From Orenia metallireducens (lineage in GTDB: Bacteria > Bacillota > Halanaerobiia > Halobacteroidales > Halobacteroidaceae): DNA of 64,000 nucleotides. Below are positions 61,307 to 64,000 of this stretch, piece by piece. A program made the translations under genes and the position numbers. The first letter of the stretch is position 1. Each line of letters begins with the position of its first letter. The notes beneath the pieces were generated by a model, which was not told the origin of the DNA, did not search any database, and saw only the letters and a list, made by a program, of their open reading frames with translations. The stretch is taken from contig NZ_PVNB01000004.1 in assembly GCF_003001995.1 (NCBI RefSeq), forward strand, positions 124,001 to 188,000. Reading direction: 5' to 3'.

Positions 61307-61513
61307 ATGACTGTGGCATCACAGGTAAAGCAAACGATTGCAACTCTTAAGGGAATTGAAAGTACTTTGGAACTTTACTCAATAAAATCTCATAATGAAG
61401 ATGAAAAATCTACTTATAGAAACTCTTTAGAAAGAACAAATGACATAATAGACGACTTGGAGAAAAGATTAAAAGATCTTGAATACGAAGAACCACAATA
61501 TAAAGGATTTTAA
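61307..61513 (+). CDS. DUF1657 spore-associated small protein
   Basis: 68 residues with the family sequence TVASQVKQTIATLKGIESTLELYSIKSHNEDEKSTYRNSLERTNDIIDDLEKRLKDLEYEEPQYKGF, a helical hairpin. DUF1657 proteins accompany spoVA operons of the mobile 2mob type. AGGAGG precedes ATG 61307. It is the first gene of the operon, 14 bp before DUF421. Confidence 0.9.
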   Translation: MTVASQVKQTIATLKGIESTLELYSIKSHNEDEKSTYRNSLERTNDIIDDLEKRLKDLEYEEPQYKGF

Positions 61514-61527
61514 GTGAGGTAATAGAT

Positions 61528-62388
61528 ATGGCAGATTGGATTGAAGTTTTGATTAGAACCATAAGTCTATTCTTTATAGTATTAGCAGTAACTAGAATAA
61601 TGGGAAAAAGGCAGTTGACTAGATTAACCCCCTTTCATTTTGTTAGTTATTTTGTTGTTGGAATATTAGCAGTTTTAATCGCAGTTAATTTAATAGACAA
61701 CTTAATCTTAGGCTTCTTAGCTTTAGCAACCTGGGTTACCTTTTATCTTGTTTTAGATTATTTAGCCTTAAAGAGTAAGATGATACATGATTGGATTAAT
61801 GGAAGGGAAACTGTTTTAATAAAAGATGGTAAAGTGATGGAAGATAGCCTTAAGCAATTAAGATTGACAGGTGAAGAGCTGTTAAGGGATCTTCGTACTA
61901 AAAATGCATTCAATTTAGCTGATGTTGAATTTGCAGTAATGGAAACCACTGGGGAACTCAATGTTCTACTCAAATCTGACAAAAAACCAGTCACCCCTTC
62001 TGATTTAGGAAAAAGGGTAGCCCCAAAAAGTGCACCCCAAACGGTTATTTTAGATGGAAATATTTTAGATGAACCATTAAGTAACATAGGATTGAACAGA
62101 GGGTGGCTAGATGTTGAAATAAAGAAGCTTGGTCTCTCCTTAGATAATATCTTTATTGGTCAAGTCGATTCTTCTGGAGATTTATATGTAGATCTTTTTG
62201 ATGATGCCATACAAATACCTCAGCCAAAGGTCAAGGAAGCTCTTTATGCAAGTCTACAAAAATGTCAATCAGATCTAGTCAAATATGGTCTAGAAACCCA
62301 AGATAGTAGTGCAAAAGATATGTATCAATCAAATGCAAATAAACTAAAGGATTTAATGGAAATACTTAAACCCTATTTATTACGTTAG
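61528..62388 (+). CDS. DUF421/YetF-like membrane protein with DUF1657-like tail
   Basis: 286 residues. Three N-terminal membrane spans (LIRTISLFFIVLAVTRIMG, FHFVSYFVVGILAVLIAVNLI, LGFLALATWVTFYLVLDY) precede a cytosolic YetF-type domain (GRETVLIKDGKVMEDSLKQLRLTGEELLRDLRTKNAFNLADVEFAVMETTGELNVLLK). The C-terminal ~60 residues (LYASLQKCQSDLVKYGLETQDSSAKDMYQSNANKLKDLMEIL) resemble DUF1657. YetF-type genes are part of spoVA-2mob operons that raise spore heat resistance. Molecular function is unknown. Confidence 0.88.
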   Translation: MADWIEVLIRTISLFFIVLAVTRIMGKRQLTRLTPFHFVSYFVVGILAVLIAVNLIDNLILGFLALATWVTFYLVLDYLALKSKMIHDWINGRETVLIKDGKVMEDSLKQLRLTGEELLRDLRTKNAFNLADVEFAVMETTGELNVLLKSDKKPVTPSDLGKRVAPKSAPQTVILDGNILDEPLSNIGLNRGWLDVEIKKLGLSLDNIFIGQVDSSGDLYVDLFDDAIQIPQPKVKEALYASLQKCQSDLVKYGLETQDSSAKDMYQSNANKLKDLMEILKPYLLR

Positions 62389-62402
62389 AAAGGGATGAAA
62401 AA

Positions 62403-62882
62403 ATGTCTAATAAAAAGAATAAAAAACTCACTCCTACACAACAACAATATCAAGCCTTTGCCAAAGCAAGGGAGCCAGAACCCTCCGTAGTGAGAAATTG
62501 TTTAAGAGCCTTCTTAGTTGGAGGACTTATCTGTACATTTGGACAAGCTCTACAAATGATGTTCATCAATTATTTTAATTTCACTGAGGAGACTGCAGGT
62601 GATCCAACTGTGGCAGTATTAATTATTATAAGTACTTTATTAACTGGCTTTGGTATGTATGATCACATCGCTCAATGGGCTGGAGCTGGTACAATCATAC
62701 CTGTTACTGGTTTTGCCAATACCGTTGCTTCTGCTTCCATAGAACATAGAAGTGAAGGTTTTGTTCTAGGTGTTGGTGGCAATATGTTCAAACTGGCAGG
62801 TTCAGTCATCGCCTATGGAGTTTTTTCTGCTTTTGTTGTTGCAATTATAAAGATCACTATCCAGGCGTTAGGTGGGATGTAA
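62403..62882 (+). CDS. spoVAC: SpoVAC: dipicolinate channel subunit
   Basis: 159 residues with about four membrane spans. The conserved core is visible: RNCLRAFLVGGLICTFGQALQMMFI, LLTGFGMYDHIAQWAGAGTIIPVTGFANTVASASIEHRSEGFVLGVGGNMFKLAGSVIAYGVFSAFVVAII. SpoVAC forms part of the inner-membrane channel for Ca-dipicolinic acid in spores. It directly precedes spoVAD with TAA/ATG abutting at 62880-62885. Confidence 0.97.
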   Translation: MSNKKNKKLTPTQQQYQAFAKAREPEPSVVRNCLRAFLVGGLICTFGQALQMMFINYFNFTEETAGDPTVAVLIIISTLLTGFGMYDHIAQWAGAGTIIPVTGFANTVASASIEHRSEGFVLGVGGNMFKLAGSVIAYGVFSAFVVAIIKITIQALGGM

Positions 62883-63887
62883 ATGCAAAAAGGGCATCAA
62901 TCATGGACTTTTAATTCTAAACCTGTCATCATATCTTCCGCAGCCGTTGGAGGTCCCTTTGAAGCTGAGGGGGCTGTAGCAGATGATTTTGATATGCTAC
63001 ATCAGGATTTATGGTTGGGTCAAGATAGCTATGAAAAAGCTGAGAAGAAACTATTAGAACAGGCATGTGAAATCGCTATACAAAAGGCAGATATGAAAAA
63101 AGAAGATATTCAGTTCTTTATAAGTGGTGATTTAATGAACCAAATCATATCTAGTAGTTTTGCTGCTAGAACTCTTGGAGCTCCCTACCTGGGTATCTTT
63201 GGTGCTTGTTCAAGCTCTATGGAAGGTTTAGCAATAGGTAGTTTGCTTATTGATAGTAAGTCAGCTAACTATGTTCTAGCTGGTGCTTCTAGTCATAATG
63301 CTGCTGTAGAGAAACAGTTTAGATATCCCACAGAATATGGCTCTCAAAAACCTCCTACAGCTCAATGGACTGTAACAGGGGCAGGCACAGCATTACTCTC
63401 TCAACAAGGTAATGGTCCAAGGGTTACTTCAGCTACGATTGGAAGAGTTATTGATATGGGATTATCAGACCCTTTTAATATGGGTGGTGCTATGGCTCCG
63501 GCGGCGGTGGATACTATAGAAGCTCACTTTAGAGATCTAAATATTGAACCTTCCTATTATGATTTAATAGCAACAGGAGACCTTGGAAAGATTGGTCATC
63601 AAATTGCAGGAGATTTATTAACTGAACATGGGATTGAGATTCCTAAGGATATACTTACCGATTGTGGACTTTTAATCTATAAAGAGGAGCAGCCTGTAAT
63701 AGCTGGAGGAAGTGGATGTGGTTGTTCTGCAACAGTAACTTATGGCCATCTACTTAATCGTATGAAAAAGGGAGAACTAAAAAGAATATTAGTAGTGGCT
63801 ACTGGTGCATTGCTATCACCTCTCTCATATCAGCAAAAAGAGAGTATTCCCTGTATAGCTCATGCAGTGTCAATAGAGATGTCATAA
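62883..63887 (+). CDS. spoVAD: SpoVAD: dipicolinate-binding channel subunit
   Basis: 334 residues of thiolase-like fold without the catalytic function of ketoacyl synthases. Family sequences include GHQSWTFNSKPVIISSAAVGGPFEAEGAVADDFDMLHQDLWLGQDSYEKAEKKLL, FGACSSSMEGLAIGSLLID, KPPTAQWTVTGAGTALLS, DLIATGDLGKIGHQIAGDLL and AGGSGCGCSATVTYGHLL. SpoVAD binds dipicolinic acid at the membrane during uptake into the forespore. Confidence 0.97.
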   Translation: MQKGHQSWTFNSKPVIISSAAVGGPFEAEGAVADDFDMLHQDLWLGQDSYEKAEKKLLEQACEIAIQKADMKKEDIQFFISGDLMNQIISSSFAARTLGAPYLGIFGACSSSMEGLAIGSLLIDSKSANYVLAGASSHNAAVEKQFRYPTEYGSQKPPTAQWTVTGAGTALLSQQGNGPRVTSATIGRVIDMGLSDPFNMGGAMAPAAVDTIEAHFRDLNIEPSYYDLIATGDLGKIGHQIAGDLLTEHGIEIPKDILTDCGLLIYKEEQPVIAGGSGCGCSATVTYGHLLNRMKKGELKRILVVATGALLSPLSYQQKESIPCIAHAVSIEMS

Positions 63888-63926
63888 ATGATCTGTTATA
63901 TTCAAAAAGTGAGGTGTTAAAAGTAT

Positions 63927-64000
63927 ATGGAGAAGTTCTTATGGGCTTTTGTTGTTGGTGGCAGCATATGTGTTGTGGCTCAAATTATGATGGATGTATT
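63927..64000 (+). CDS. spoVAE: SpoVAE (AEb type), N-terminal part (runs off window)
   Basis: ATG 63927 follows GAGGTG at 63911 and opens MEKFLWAFVVGGSICVVAQIMMDV, the start of a SpoVAEb membrane protein, the third dipicolinate channel subunit. The frame remains open at the window edge. It lies 39 bp after spoVAD in the standard C-D-E order. Confidence 0.9.
   Translation, partial: MEKFLWAFVVGGSICVVAQIMMDV

Noticed and set aside
1-64000. tRNA or rRNA genes
   Set aside because: No cloverleaf with GGTTCGA-type T loop and CCA end, and no rRNA core sequence, was noticed by eye. A tRNAscan or Infernal run would settle this.

Overview
The window is AT-rich bacterial DNA. It has Bacillus/Clostridia-type Shine-Dalgarno sites (AGGAGG), TTGACA-17-TATAAT promoters, endospore genes (a GerA/GerB/GerC germinant receptor and a SpoVA operon), a Bacillus-like competence/flagellin region and a fermentative [FeFe] hydrogenase. 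This points to a motile, spore-forming anaerobic Firmicute. Gene content and style would suit a halophilic lineage such as Halanaerobiales/Halobacteroidaceae, but that placement is inference, because no rRNA gene or species marker is present.

Layout. 1-3930: the 3' end of a [FeFe]-hydrogenase gene, a 41-codon membrane peptide, a SigH-type sigma factor and comFA. 4147-23711: a late-flagellar cluster nearly collinear with Bacillus (comFA, comFC, yvyF twice, flgM, flgN, flgK, flgL, DUF6470, fliW, csrA, hag, fliD, a FliT-like gene, fliS). It is followed by a likely flagellin-glycosylation block (a GT2-TPR-GT4-methyltransferase giant, a frameshifted Gfo/Idh dehydrogenase, a sugar N-formyltransferase, a DegT aminotransferase) and then flaG. 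23763-25884: an IStron, meaning a group I self-splicing intron carrying an IS605-type tnpB. It appears to interrupt a small structured RNA gene that has its own promoter, closing stem and terminator. 26075-28419: two PHP phosphoesterases and a YjbQ protein.

28472-41155 is an alpha-glucan block: a TrmB-type regulator behind a 44-bp perfect palindrome, a LacI regulator with matching operators, a cytosolic cyclomaltodextrinase-like enzyme, two lipoprotein amylases, a secreted amidohydrolase, a PfkB sugar kinase and three unusual small genes (two nucleotidyltransferase-like, one kinase-like). A glycogen debranching enzyme (GlgX) at 49363 belongs to the same theme. It is embedded in a partner-switching set (STAS, a dead second STAS, an RsbW-like kinase, a receiver-PP2C phosphatase), hinting that glycogen use is tied to a stress or sporulation switch.

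41402-48750 is an accessory zone. It has an ankyrin-repeat protein, a truncated paralogue of it abutting an IS605-family element, the left end plus tnpB start of a second related element, a tnpB-less mini-element with the same ends, and a triple-PAS histidine kinase. 54053-64000 is sporulation-related: a ger operon, a DUF1232 pseudogene, an HD hydrolase (the only intact minus-strand gene), a class V aminotransferase, and a DUF1657-DUF421-spoVAC-spoVAD-spoVAE operon resembling the spoVA-2mob type linked to spore heat resistance.

Scattered through the intergenic spaces is a family of palindromic elements with conserved ends (GCGACACTTTCG and its complement CGAAAGTGTCGCAATAT) but highly variable, word-repeat stems. 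Three genes are broken by frameshifts or stops (Gfo/Idh, STAS, DUF1232). At least the Gfo/Idh case lies at a homopolymer run and could be slippage or a sequencing error.
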